From positions 9,831,501-9,895,500 of the forward strand of contig NC_052474.1 in NCBI RefSeq assembly GCF_009730915.1: 64,000 nucleotides of DNA. Reading direction: 5' to 3'. The first letter of the stretch is position 1, and each line of letters opens with the position of its first letter. Under the pieces are notes generated by a model. The model had not been told where the DNA came from and did not search any database. It worked only from the letters and a program-made list of their open reading frames with translations. Positions 12,933 through 23,869 of the stretch are shown one piece after another. Made by a program: the position numbers and the translations under genes. This DNA is from Dioscorea cayenensis subsp. rotundata (taxonomy: Eukaryota; Streptophyta; Magnoliopsida; Dioscoreales; Dioscoreaceae).

Positions 12933-14942
12933 AGCGCCATGTGCTCCCATGCCCTCACCTCCAAAATCCTCTACAGGGTCCTCTTAAACTCTCACAACAT
13001 CATATGCAACCTGCAACTCGCAGACGATCACCTCCTGATCACAACTAGGGGTATTGAGGACCTTAGAATTCTCAAGATTATTCTTTTTCTTTTTGAGGGA
13101 CTATCTGGTTTGACGGTTAATTTTCAGAAAAGCTACCTTTACTCAACAACTCGGGGGGCTACACTCTTGCTGGTAACGAAGCCTCAATGCTAAACTGTTC
13201 TGTAAATGTTTTGCCGATGACTTATCTTGGTGTTCAAATCTTTGGTGACAGACCAAGAAAACATGACTGGCTCAAACTTACCCTCTCCATAAACAACCGA
13301 CTTGTGGCGTGGAACTCTCGTCACCTCTCTCTTGGAGGACGTATTGTGCTTGTCAACTATCCGACTTGCGGCCTCTCCGCTATCCCCACCTACTGGATGT
13401 CGGTCTTTGAGCTGCCCCCTTGGGTGCGGTGAAGCATTTATAGGGTCCGGCGGGATTTCCTTTAGAGCGGGTGCGACCTTTCTAGACCCAAATACAGGTT
13501 AGTGGTCTAGGCCAAGATTTGCAAAGATAAAGACCACACGAATGGGGTATCCTGAATCTGACAAATTTTAATCAGGCACTCCTTGGTAAATTTTAATCAG
13601 GCATTTTAATCAGGCACTTCTAATGGCTTCATTTGGTCTGAAATCATTGCTTTCAAATGCACGCCCTCTAGAGACTCCATCACTCTGTTGCCTTTTAAAC
13701 TGTAGAGCCGCCTTTAATACAAGCATCAAAACCTCAATCAAGAATGGGAGGAATACTTCACTTTGGTTAGATATCTGGAAAGATGGCTCTACTCTCAAAA
13801 ACACTTGGCCCTAACCTGTTCGACCTATGTAGGGACAAGCTCGGCACAACAGAGAACTTTGTTATTGCTGAACCTAACCTAGATTTCCTTGAACTCATAC
13901 CGCTTCACTCTTCCCTAGCCAACACCCTTTCCCACGGTAAAGATTCTAAAATCTGAAGATGGAGCAATTAGGGTTTCTCAGTGAAATCTTTCTACGTCTT
14001 TCTCAACGACAGTGGTATTCGTTGTGCTTTAGGCAAGACCCTCTGGAGGGGTCCCTGTCCACTCAAAGTGAAGGCTTTCTTTTGGCTCGCCCTAGCACAA
14101 CAAAGAATTGACATAGGAAATCCTAGCAAAAACGTAGATGTAACCGTATTTTCACTAGAACCTGTGTCCTATGTAACACGGTAGAGGAAAGATCAAACCA
14201 TCTCCTTGTTAACTGCCCTCTCTCGGCTAGGATTTGGACTCACTTCGCGGCACTTTTCAATGCTCCAGTTCCTAACACCCTGTTGGAAGCCTGATCCTCT
14301 TGGGTGAAGCAGGGGGCTCAGGGCTCTTAGCTCGAAATCCCTGGGAAATATCCTTGTTAGGGCTATTAGTTGGTCCATCTAGATTGAGCCCAATAATTAC
14401 ATTTTTACATGTGTTTCTTTAGATATTTTCTCTATTACCAGCAAAATTGACCAGTTACTTATTGCTTGGATTTTCTACCGCCTCTGACTCTGCAAGGCCA
14501 CAACTTGAGGAGACCTTTCATACGATCAAGCGCAATCTAGTTTTCGTGAGCAACAGGGCTTCTACTGCTCTCGAGACGGCTGATCTAAACTAGCGAGCCT
14601 GACGCCACCACGCCCGAGAGAACTACTCCAACTGTCGAGGCAGATGCCCACACTGTCAAGACATCGACCTCAATTAACGAACCAAATACCCCAACCATTG
14701 ATGGCGAGCCCGATAACTGATGATCCCCGCCGTTGGTGGTAGTCCCCCTTATTGTCAATTTCTTCACGGTGATTCTTTGTGTGGGTTGTATCCGGGACAT
14801 TTCACCTAAGGTGATCTGACTCTTTTTTAGTTTTGCTGTTGTTGGTGTTGTGTTTGTTACCTTTTTGCTCCTTGTTCCATTTTTCCCCTTTACAATGCAT
14901 CATTGATTTATTCACTTTTTCAAATAATAATAATAATATTAA
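12933..14942 (+). mobile_element. LINE reverse transcriptase 3' part and tail, decayed
   Basis: Continues the LINE. SAMCSHALTSKILYRV leads to LQLADDHLLI near 13010, where the catalytic Y-A-D-D reads L-A-D-D. Then come LTVNFQKSYLYST, VNVLPMTYLGVQIFGDRPRK (13200), LSLGGRIVLVN and IPTYWMSVFELPPWV (13400). A zf-RVT segment MKSFYVFLNDSGIRCALGKT...WRGPCPLKVKAFFWLA follows at 13981. Several frameshifts and stops separate the blocks, so it is dead. It ends in an AATAATAATAATATT tail at about 14922-14941, as plant LINEs often do. A target duplication could not be fixed because both flanks are AT-rich. Confidence 0.88.
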
Positions 14943-15050
14943 ACTCCAAATAAATGATATATACTTATATGAAACCAACTTGATTAGATGATTAAGTGGG
15001 CTATTAACTTGGATTATCCTGATTAAGACTTAATTAATCGTAATCATCCG

Positions 15051-15078
15051 ACGTGGCAAATCGTGCTTGATGACGTGG
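15051..15078 (+). promoter_or_regulatory. two ACGTGG (ABRE/G-box-like) cores upstream of the AMSH gene
   Basis: CCGACGTGGCA (core 15051-15056) and TGACGTGGAT (core 15073-15078) lie 22 bases apart, about 150-175 bases upstream of the AMSH start codon. ACGTGG(C) is the bZIP-bound core of abscisic-acid and light-responsive elements. The motif and spacing are seen; function is inferred. Confidence 0.4.
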
Positions 15079-15224
15079 ATCTCAATAACATGAAGCAAGC
15101 TCGACCTCTCTTTTCCTCTTTCCCACTTTCCCAAGCATCATCATGCTCATCCCCCATTCCTCCGTAGAAACCCCCAAAATTTCCTCAAAAGTGCATCTTT
15201 AATCCCTAGAAACACTTGAATCAA

Positions 15225-18200
15225 ATGCTTTTATCGGTGGATGAACGCTTCCCACTCTCTTTCTACTTCAGAATTGCTCACCAAATTGTTAAACAGGTTG
15301 CAAATTTACCAATTTTGTTTTTCTGTTCGTTTGTTGTTGTTTGTTGGATTTACTGCTTAGTTTCTTGAATCCAGGCCAAGGTTTACAGAGAGGAAGGGAA
15401 TTTATGTGATCTTTACTTCACTCTTGTTCAGTATTCAAGGTGAAATTTAATTAGAGGAGCTGTGGATTGATATGAATTAGAGCGTCATAATATTGTGGAT
15501 GTTTATGGTTGTTGTTTATGATGTATGATTTTTTGGGATATTTACTTCACTTGTGTCCAGTATTTAAGGTTAAATTTAATTAGAGGAATTATTAATTTAT
15601 ATCAATTAGAGCATCATTTTATTATGAATGTTTATGATTATTCACTATTTTCTAGCATTCAAGGTCAAATTGAGAGAAAAAATTGATTAGCATGTAGTAG
15701 AAAGCTAGATCTTTTCATGAATGTTTATTGCTGTTCTTTAATTGATGTATAAATTTGTGGCATGTCTACTTCACTATTCTTAGTCTTCAAGGTGAAATTC
15801 TGACAATAAATTGATTAATATGAATAAGAGAAGCATATTATCATGAACAGTTTTTTTTTCATTGATGAATGAATTTGCATGATTTCTTCTTTGCTGTTAT
15901 CCAGTTTGCAAAGTGATGTTTAGACAAGCAGCTGATTCATATGATGTAGAGTGCATCGGAACTTCATGAAATTTATTATTATTTGTTAATTGGTATATGA
16001 CTTTGCTTGATCTTCACACCTCTGTCATCCAGTATCCAAGGGAAAATTCAGACATGCAATTGATCCATATGAAGCAGAACATCATATTATTATGAATGTC
16101 TATGTTTTCTGTTTCTTTGGTATATGAATTTGTTTGGTCTCTCCTTCATAAATGTCCGATGAAGGTTTGGAAAGTAATTGATTAGTTTTAACTAGAGTAT
16201 CACATTCTTGTGGATGCCTATGGTTGTTGTTTCATTGCTGTTTGGAGTTATGGGATCTCAAACTCACTTTTATCCAGTGTTCAAGGTTAAATCTAGCCTA
16301 GTTGATTCATATGGATTAGAGTATCATATTATGTCATGAATGTTTATTTTTGTTCTTTGATTGATATATGAATTTAGGCGATCTGTACTTCACCATTATT
16401 GATTTTTAAAGGTGAATCTCTGACAAGACAATATGAAGCATAACATCATATTATAATAATTTTGTATGGTTTTTTTTAATTTTGTATGGATTTATGGATC
16501 TCTGCTTCGCTACTATGCAGTATTCAAGGTTAAAATTGTTGCAAGCAATTTATTAATATGGATTAGTATGAATGTTCTTGGTTGTTGTTTCATTGATCTA
16601 TGAATTTGTTGGATCTCTACTTCATTATTATCACGTATATAAAGTGATATTTAGACAAGTAATTGATTAATTTAAAGTATAGCATAAAATTTTAATGAAA
16701 TTTTATAATTTTCTAATCATTGTTGCATAACTATAGGTTGATGTCTGAGGTAATACCACAACATAGAGGTTTCTCAACCTACTCCTCAAAAGATAAGCTT
16801 TATCACAAGAAGGTAGTGAATTGTTTAATTGCACTTAATATTTATGGCTGGAGGTATTTAATTGATCATTTGCATATATATATATATATATAATTAGATT
16901 CTCCAAGAATTTAATCAAGAACTTAAGAAATTGGAGCCGTTGATTGCTGCCGTCGAGGGCTCAGATTTTGTATCAAAGCACTCAAGAGAAAAAGCTGATG
17001 TGTTTGCAAGCTATAATGAGGGGAAGGTAATGGCTCTCAAGTCTTGTAACATGGTCTCATCAAGGTCACAAGAAAGGACATTAGGGTTTAGGTTTATCTA
17101 TGCTTTATAAACTTAATTATTTATAGATAATAAAAGAAATATTGATAACAATCTTTTTACCACAGCATGGAAAGTAAGATGTTTGATTTGGTATGGTTCT
17201 TTATACCTTGTCCTTCTTGTCCATTGACTCACCCTTTTTTTTTCTTTTTTGTTTTTGTCTTGTTACCACAGTTCACAGATTTATTCATGCCTTTTTTAAT
17301 CAACTAAATAATCTCCATAATTGAATTTAAATTGTTCTTAGGCCAAGCATTCGAGTAAGGTCAAGGCAGAAGGAATCAGGTGAGTTATAATCCAATATCA
17401 ATATCCAATTCATTTTGTACCTACAATTGCTGTAATTTTAATATTTTCTAAAGAAAATACTATATTTGGAAACAGTGACAATGGAGAGAATGCAATGTGC
17501 TCGATGCCTCAAACTCCATTTTCAGCTGCTCTGACAGCATCAAGAGGCCCTAATATTGATGTGCAAATTGTTAGAAAATATTCTCCCTCTCCTGTGCTTT
17601 GCTGCATAGAGAGCCCCCCTATTGTCGGGCATGTTTCTCATATCACTATACCAGAATCAAGGAAGGAGCATCTTGAATCTTCGTGTAAAGAATCCTCTGC
17701 ACCTAGAGTTGTTCAGGATCTGCATATTGTATGCCTTAGACTTCTGACCTCAATGTCGTGGTTTTAGATAACTCTGTTTTATTCCACTTTTGGATGTGAT
17801 GGATTAGTGACTGTTGTCTTTTCCACAGTCTGCGAGGTTGATGGAAGAATTTATGCAGCTTGCTAGGACGAATACTGACAATAACTTGGAGACTTGTGGC
17901 ATCCTTGGCGCTTTCCTTGTAAGACTGCAATTTACTCCATGGAATTTCTCCTATTTGGACAAGATGTTACTTTACTTTCTTTATCTGTATGCCATTAATT
18001 ATCAATGTCACTACTCAATTCATTTGTTAGTTCTTGTATATTAATGAGTGCAGAAAAATCGGACTTTCTATGTAACCACGTTGATAGTTCCAAAGCAGGA
18101 ATCGTCTTCCAATTCGGTAAGTTGATTCCTGAAAAGTTTACTTGCTGACAACCTTGTGGAGAATTTTATGTAGTTAACTGACTCATAAACTATTGGTAAA

Positions 18201-19535
18201 TGACAGTGCCAGGCATTAAATGAGGAGGAGATTTATGCGGTACAGGATCAACAGTCTCTTTTTTCTGTAGGATGGATTCATGTTAGTCTTCTACTTGGAT
18301 TCAAAGTTCTGCTTAGTCTTATTTGTTGATCTTTTTCTACCCATTTAAAATGTGCATGCTTGCTCCTTACAGACACATCCTTCTCAAACTTGTTTCCTGT
18401 CTTCGATTGATCTACACACTCAGTACTCTTATCAGGTGTGCTGCAGTTTTCTTCATTGTACTGAATGAGATTAAAAAGTACGCTGACTTTAGTAGTTCAA
18501 TTAACATTGTACCACATTTGTCCTCTGAGACATGTTATTGAAATATTTTTATGCCAATGCAAACTTTATGGATTTATTATTTCAAGAAAAGTAGAAGATT
18601 TCTGAGCATAGATGCAAATTTCATGCATTCTTCTGATCAACCATTGGTAGCTACCTTCTGATAATTTACTTCCAGTGATATGTGTGCTGGCACGGTGGTT
18701 GATGTTCTTGAAAGAGAGATATCTTGAGTTCTGTTTGAGGAATTTACTCAGAAAAACTAGAATATAATATAAGTTGTGGCTATTCATGAAATATATTCTC
18801 CACTTATTTGTTCCATTTTTGAAATGAAATTTCATATTTTATCCATTAAATTACAATAAATTGATCGTCGCTTTATGTTTAGGTGATGCTACCTGAGGCA
18901 GTTGCTATTGTCATGGCCCCAACAGATCCTGCAAGGTTAGTATCTCTCCAAGCTAGCAGTTCAACTGTATTCGATAGTATTGGATCACCCTTATTGTCTT
19001 TATGTCAATGTTCCTGTTAGATATCACGATAACCCATTAATCAATTTAATTCTCCTTCATATTTTGCTTCATTTGCTGATTGTTCAAGAGCATTGAAAGC
19101 CAATTTAGACAGAAAACTCTTACCGGATTGCATGAATTTCTCTCTTTGATTCATTTGGAATAAAACAATTCTTCATTTTGATATTGTTGATCATTCATGG
19201 AGCAACATATTGCATTTGCTTTCTAAATTTAGCTGAGAAACATTTTTCAGGAGCATTTAAGCTTGATGAACTCAATGCTATATACTTACCATCTAGTCTA
19301 AATTACCTTTCTGAATGTTTTCAATCATTTTCATGTCATCCATACAGAAACTACGGTATTTTTCGGATATCAAATCCTGGAGGCATAAATGTGCTGAAAG
19401 AATGCGAAGAGAGAGGATTTCCACTCCCACCGTGAAACCGATGATGGCAGTCCGATCTATGAGACTTGCTCTAGTGTCTATATAAACCCAAATTTGAGAT
19501 TGGAGGTCATCGATCTCCGCTCTGATTCGCCTTGA
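15225..19535 (+). CDS. AMSH-like K63-specific deubiquitinase (one +1 lesion)
   Basis: Zinc isopeptidase of the JAMM/MPN+ family that trims K63-linked ubiquitin chains at endosomes in the ESCRT-III pathway. Twelve exons: 15225-15296, 15375-15439, 16737-16812, 16898-17026, 17342-17379, 17476-17728, 17829-17918, 18054-18116, 18207-18281, 18373-18435, 18883-18935 and 19348-19535. All borders are GT-AG and phases agree. The product is 387 residues once one extra base is discounted. An N-terminal MIT-like helical region (FYFRIAHQIVKQAKVYREEG) precedes the MPN domain. Metal/catalytic set: Glu232 in LETCGIL, then H287-T-H289 and S297..D300 (IHTHPSQTCFLSSID). An in-frame TAG upstream fixes the start. 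It is shorter than the roughly 500-residue Arabidopsis AMSH1/AMSH3 in the central linker. In the last exon an extra T in 19418-19420 ends translation at 19435. The other frame continues to the family end VIDLR, plus SDSP, with stop 19533-19535. Confidence 0.92.
15409..16735 (+). repeat. about 11-unit tandem array spanning the AMSH exon 2 donor and intron 2
   Basis: Diverged units of about 93-130 bases run head to tail through nearly all of intron 2. The first unit contains the coding end of exon 2 (GATCTTTACTTCACTCTTGT, then CAGTATTCAAG) and the real donor GTGAAATT. Later copies of the junction lie near 15557, 15650, 15780, 15901, 16030, 16152, 16275, 16398, 16518 and 16632. Each unit then carries a shared phrase like GATTAATATGAATTAGAGCATCATATTAT and ATGAATGTTTATGGTTGTTG. 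Several copies keep AAGGT and could act as cryptic donors. Confidence 0.85.
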
Positions 19536-19539
19536 TATG

Positions 19540-21462
19540 GCGATGCCATATCCTATGCATATCCTGACATAGTTTTTCATAGCAAAATGTTATATATATA
19601 TATATATATATATAACCTTAAAAAGTTTTGGAATGTTATATGTAACATATTTACATATAGATTTGTGTAGCAAAAATTAGAGCTTGCAGGTAAGAAAGTT
19701 GTGACATGTAATAAAACTTGGCAGCTTGAATTTGGATCAAATTGTAGAGAGTTTGCAGGTGTTTTCTCAATAAATTATCTCTGCAACTTTTATATTGTGA
19801 TTCAGTTTTTTTCAATTTCTACACCCCCGACACTCCTGATTCGAAGAAGGGCTAGATTGGAAGACTCGTCATTGATTGTTAAACGCAGTCTAGAGTTTTT
19901 AGATCGTCTATTATGAATAGGCGATACGTGAGACATTACGACTATTTAGAGGGAGATAGAGGGGATGGTTGCCCCTTCTCCACCTTTGAGTTTTTTTCTT
20001 GCCATTATCTTTTTTTTTTCTTATTGTTATGTCAATGTCCACTTCTAGTGGATTTTGACTTATTTTTCTTGTTTTGCTTGTTTTTGTTAACTTGTAGTAT
20101 TTTTTTTTAATTTAATAAATATGGTTTATCCATTTTTTTTAAACACAAAAAGTTAAATAAATAAAAAATAAAATACATTGATTAAAATAAAAGAGTCACA
20201 GGGAAATTGTAGGACGAAAAACAAAACACATAGAATCCATTTGCTGCTACAACATAACCTAAGTACCCTTGTAAATTGTGTTGTTGATGCTTTATTCATA
20301 TAACCTCCAAGGGGTTTATATGTAAAAAACGTCTGGCTTTATAGATTTTTCTTTCTTTATATATGTCAATGGTTTTATAGAATACACTAAAAAACTTCCA
20401 TAAAATTTATTAATAATATATGGGATTCATATAATTTTGTAGTGTTTTTAATTTATCGTATGATGGGAAATTTACACATATACCCCCTTAGAAAACTGCA
20501 TTTGAGTATATGCTCCAATAAAAATCATATTAAGAAATAAACATTTATTTTTAACATAAGCAAGCGGATGTCTTCAGTACCATTTTTTTTTTCCCAATTT
20601 TTTCCCTTAATCTTCCCATAATATTGGTCGTGCATGAATCTTTTGAGATTTTTCAACTTCCCCCGCTTTTATAAATTTTTAAATAACCTCAAATTTAAAA
20701 ATTTACATCTATCCAATTCATTTTATATTAAAAAAATATTAATATCCATATTAACTATTGCCTATTATGACATCCGCTCAAATTGTCTTTTTCAATCTCT
20801 CTAAAAGTTTAGTATATTTACAAATTATTATCAATATTTATAACAATTTTTTAGCTCTACCATATAATAGTGTTACTTTCACCCTTTGCTCTAATCTGGA
20901 TTTTCAGTTTCACCTAAAAATATTTATATATAGAAAATTCTTAAGAAACATATAATTTAATATTCCATATTTTAAGAAAATAAATATTAATGTATTTAAC
21001 ATTTATCCAATAAATGTTTCATATATTCATATATATATAGGCCTAAGTACATTATAAGCAAATGTATTTTTGACTCCATTATTTATTTCCCAAATTGTCT
21101 TTCATTTTTTTAAAAATTATAGCAATATTAGTAATTTTCATAGTATCCCTTAAGCTTACTAAAATCACAGAAAGCATCATATTTAAATAAAATTCATAAA
21201 ATTGCACATTGATAACCTTCAATGTTTTTATATTTATATTTATATATATATATATATATATAATTTTATTATTCTAAAACTAATTTTTATTTTATTAAAT
21301 TATTTGACTAATATTTGTAGAGAAAATTTGTTTGCATGTCTATGTAAAATTAGATAAGTTTCAATAAACCCTCATAAAAATCATATTAGTTAATATATAA
21401 CTACAAAATCTTTTAGTTTTCTTATATAAAATAATTCCTAATGCATGCACACGTGTGCTTGG

Positions 21463-21493
<31 letters not shown>

Positions 21494-22770
21494 AAGTTAT
21501 AAACACTAAGATTAAACAAAACCAAATCCATGGTCATATAAAAGAGAAAAGGAAGGTTTAAGTTAGATATACGATGACTAGAAATCTTACACTAGTGTTT
21601 AAAGTCAGTAACCCAAGAGGTTAAGGTTCTTAATCATGTTTGGTTGAAGAAGATTTCTTACCTAAACACCTTAAATTTTAGGTTTTATTCCCTTCAAAAG
21701 TCAGCTTATGCGGTTGGTGGTTCTGAAACATCACATTATGTTTATTATTATTTAATCAATATACATTGTGTGATTTAAGGATAATGACTTTTCATCTATC
21801 ATAAGCATTTTAATATATATATATATATATAATCCAAGATATGTATAAACATTGAGGACCCTTCTCATAAAGTTACAGTATAATATTTAAATATTATTAT
21901 CTTTTATTTCTGTCTTAAAATATGTCTAATGATGTGAAAGAACAAATTTTAAATATTTGTTCTTAACATTACAGTTGAAAATTCATTTTCACCAGATATT
22001 TTTATTAATTTATTTATTTTAAAAACTTATCTCATATGCCTTTCACAGAGATTAAATTCTCACATTTTTAATTAATTTTTGTTATTAGAACAAAAATAAA
22101 AAATAAAAAAATGATACACAATTCAAGAAATACCAGAGTTTCAGCCAATAGATTCAAGCATGAAGTCAAGAAAGAGATACAGACAAAGAAATGTTAATGA
22201 CTCCAATCTACAAAATAAAACCAAATCCAACAAATTCAAATAAAAACTTTGTCAAAGCTTTGAGCAATCACAAATCCATGCAATAAAACAAAAATTAAAA
22301 ATCATCCATTTTTAATAATTGCATGTCCTTCTCTGCATAATTTCGATAGTTATCCACCTATAAAATTAATTTCTTCAATGAAAATAAATCCAATACACAA
22401 ATAATAACAACTAATTAATTTATATGATTTAAAAATTTTAAAAAGAAAAAAAGAAAAAAAGAAAATCCACAAATTTTCTATTAATATATAAAAAAAAAAC
22501 AAAATCACATTTTTTTATATATACATGACATAACAAATTAAAGCCATACATTTTGCATACAAAATGGGAAATCCAAACCCTAATGAACAAAATCTAGAAG
22601 CAAAAAAGGCCACTACCGACATCACCAACCTTATCCTCACTGTTTCACCATACAAACTAATTATAGAGAAATTAATAATAACTTCTAGAAAATAAAAACG
22701 ATAAATTTCTAGATAATTAAAAATTATTATTTTTTAAAATTTATATATAGATTTTTTAAAAAAAGCCTTG
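19540..22770. other. intergenic, AT-rich, no gene seen
   Basis: AT-rich DNA with TA microsatellites near 19593-19614, 21242-21262, 21470-21493 and 21817-21832. Open frames here are T-rich and lack domains. The first part (to about 19700) is probably the AMSH 3' UTR. Confidence 0.6.
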
Positions 22771-22790
22771 CCTTTTTGTTTGTTTATCTC

Positions 22791-23606
22791 TTAGAAGGGC
22801 GTGTGGGCCCGGCTAATCCCATTGAGGCTCGCGAAGAATCCCACCAGGTCCGGCCTGTACGGGAGGAACGTTTTCTGGGTTTTCGACGATGCGGTAATCT
22901 TACCGCCCTTCTTATTCTCCTCCGCCGATGCCTTCTTCTCGCCTCCGCCGCCGATGAACACGAACTTCTTCTCGTTATAACCCTTCTCGGTAACCTTACC
23001 GCCTCCCTTCTTATTCCCCTCCGTGTCGATGAAGACGAACTTCTCCTTGCCGTCGCTGTGGCTCCGGCGGACGACAAGGTCGCGAAGCTTCCACCGCCGG
23101 GATGATCCCGTTGACGCGGATGAACCCGTAGACCCGCTTTTATTGCACGAGCGCCGCCGATCCGGCGACGGCGTCCACACACAGTACGTCTCCGGGGCGA
23201 TGCCCTCCAATTCATCCCCCTCCGACTGCGATCTCTCCTCCCGGGACTCGATCAGGAGCCGCGCGAGCGGCACACGGCTTGGCTTCGTGTCCGGCGCCAG
23301 CGCCGATCCCGGCGGGTCAGGGAGCAGCAGTGTTCGGTCGAAGACCGGGTACATCGGCCGGATCCGCCCATCGGAGAAGATCTCATCGGCAGTGATGGAT
23401 GGGAACGAGTCTAGATCGCGGGAAACGAAAGCAAACTCAAAATCAGAGTCCGAGTCATCGTCGAGCTCGGGATCGTGGTGGTCGTCGTGATCGGGTCGAT
23501 GAGCGGCGGGGATCTGGTCAGGGGAGTCAAGAACCGCGGCGGAGGGTGGATCACGGAAGCTGAGCGTAGCGTCGAGCGGCGGAGCGAGCTCGTCGGCGTC
23601 CGCCAT
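22791..23606 (-). CDS. DUF1645 family protein, intronless
   Basis: A single uninterrupted 271-residue frame in a GC-rich island. Family hallmarks in order: acidic stretch DDDSDSDFEFAFVSR (residues about 50-63), ADEIFSDGRIRPMYPVF (about 73-89), a serine-rich stretch followed by RWKLRDLVVRRSHSDGKEKF (about 170-190), and the C-terminal FLPYRPDLVGFFASLNG. DUF1645 proteins are plant-specific and often stress-responsive; the molecular function is unknown. No signal peptide or membrane segment is visible. An internal duplication occurs in the C-terminal third: EKFVFIDTEGNKKGGGKV is echoed by EKKFVFIGGGG...NKKGGKI. A TATA-like TATTTATAAA lies at about 23661-23670 on the gene strand, and three G-boxes lie upstream. 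GC content is far above its surroundings, as in many monocot intronless genes. The start MADADELAPPL is the only good choice. Confidence 0.9.
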   Translation of the reverse strand: MADADELAPPLDATLSFRDPPSAAVLDSPDQIPAAHRPDHDDHHDPELDDDSDSDFEFAFVSRDLDSFPSITADEIFSDGRIRPMYPVFDRTLLLPDPPGSALAPDTKPSRVPLARLLIESREERSQSEGDELEGIAPETYCVWTPSPDRRRSCNKSGSTGSSASTGSSRRWKLRDLVVRRSHSDGKEKFVFIDTEGNKKGGGKVTEKGYNEKKFVFIGGGGEKKASAEENKKGGKITASSKTQKTFLPYRPDLVGFFASLNGISRAHTPF

Positions 23607-23714
23607 TACTCTTTCTCAATTCTCAAAGCCACACACACACACGCACACGTATGTTTGTTTATAAATAAATAGAGAGAAAGAGAGAGAAGGCGGTGACTTG
23701 AATAAAGAGTGTCA

Positions 23715-23764
23715 CACGTGTGAAGAAAAGAAGAGTAGCACGTGTGAATGAGGAGAGGCACGTG
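23715..23764 (-). promoter_or_regulatory. triple CACGTG (G-box) cluster upstream of DUF1645 gene
   Basis: Three perfect CACGTG palindromes at 23715-23720, 23739-23744 and 23759-23764, about 110-160 bases upstream of the start codon and about 50-100 upstream of the TATA-like box. Clustered ACGTG cores typically bind bZIP or bHLH factors and can act together in abscisic acid or light responses. Direct sequence observation; the regulatory role is inferred. Confidence 0.65.
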
Positions 23765-23869
23765 CGAGGGAGCGCGTGAAGCGTTCTTTCCTCATCTGAA
23801 TGGTTGCAGTAGTATCGAATAAAGCGGAGGTTTTCTTTTGGGTTTCCATATGAGCTCACTGCGTTTACG

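Noticed and set aside
22784..23490. Long open frames on the plus strand and in a second minus frame overlapping the DUF1645 gene
   Set aside because: Shadows of a GC-rich gene with few stops in other frames; Arg/Ser/Gly-rich and without domains.
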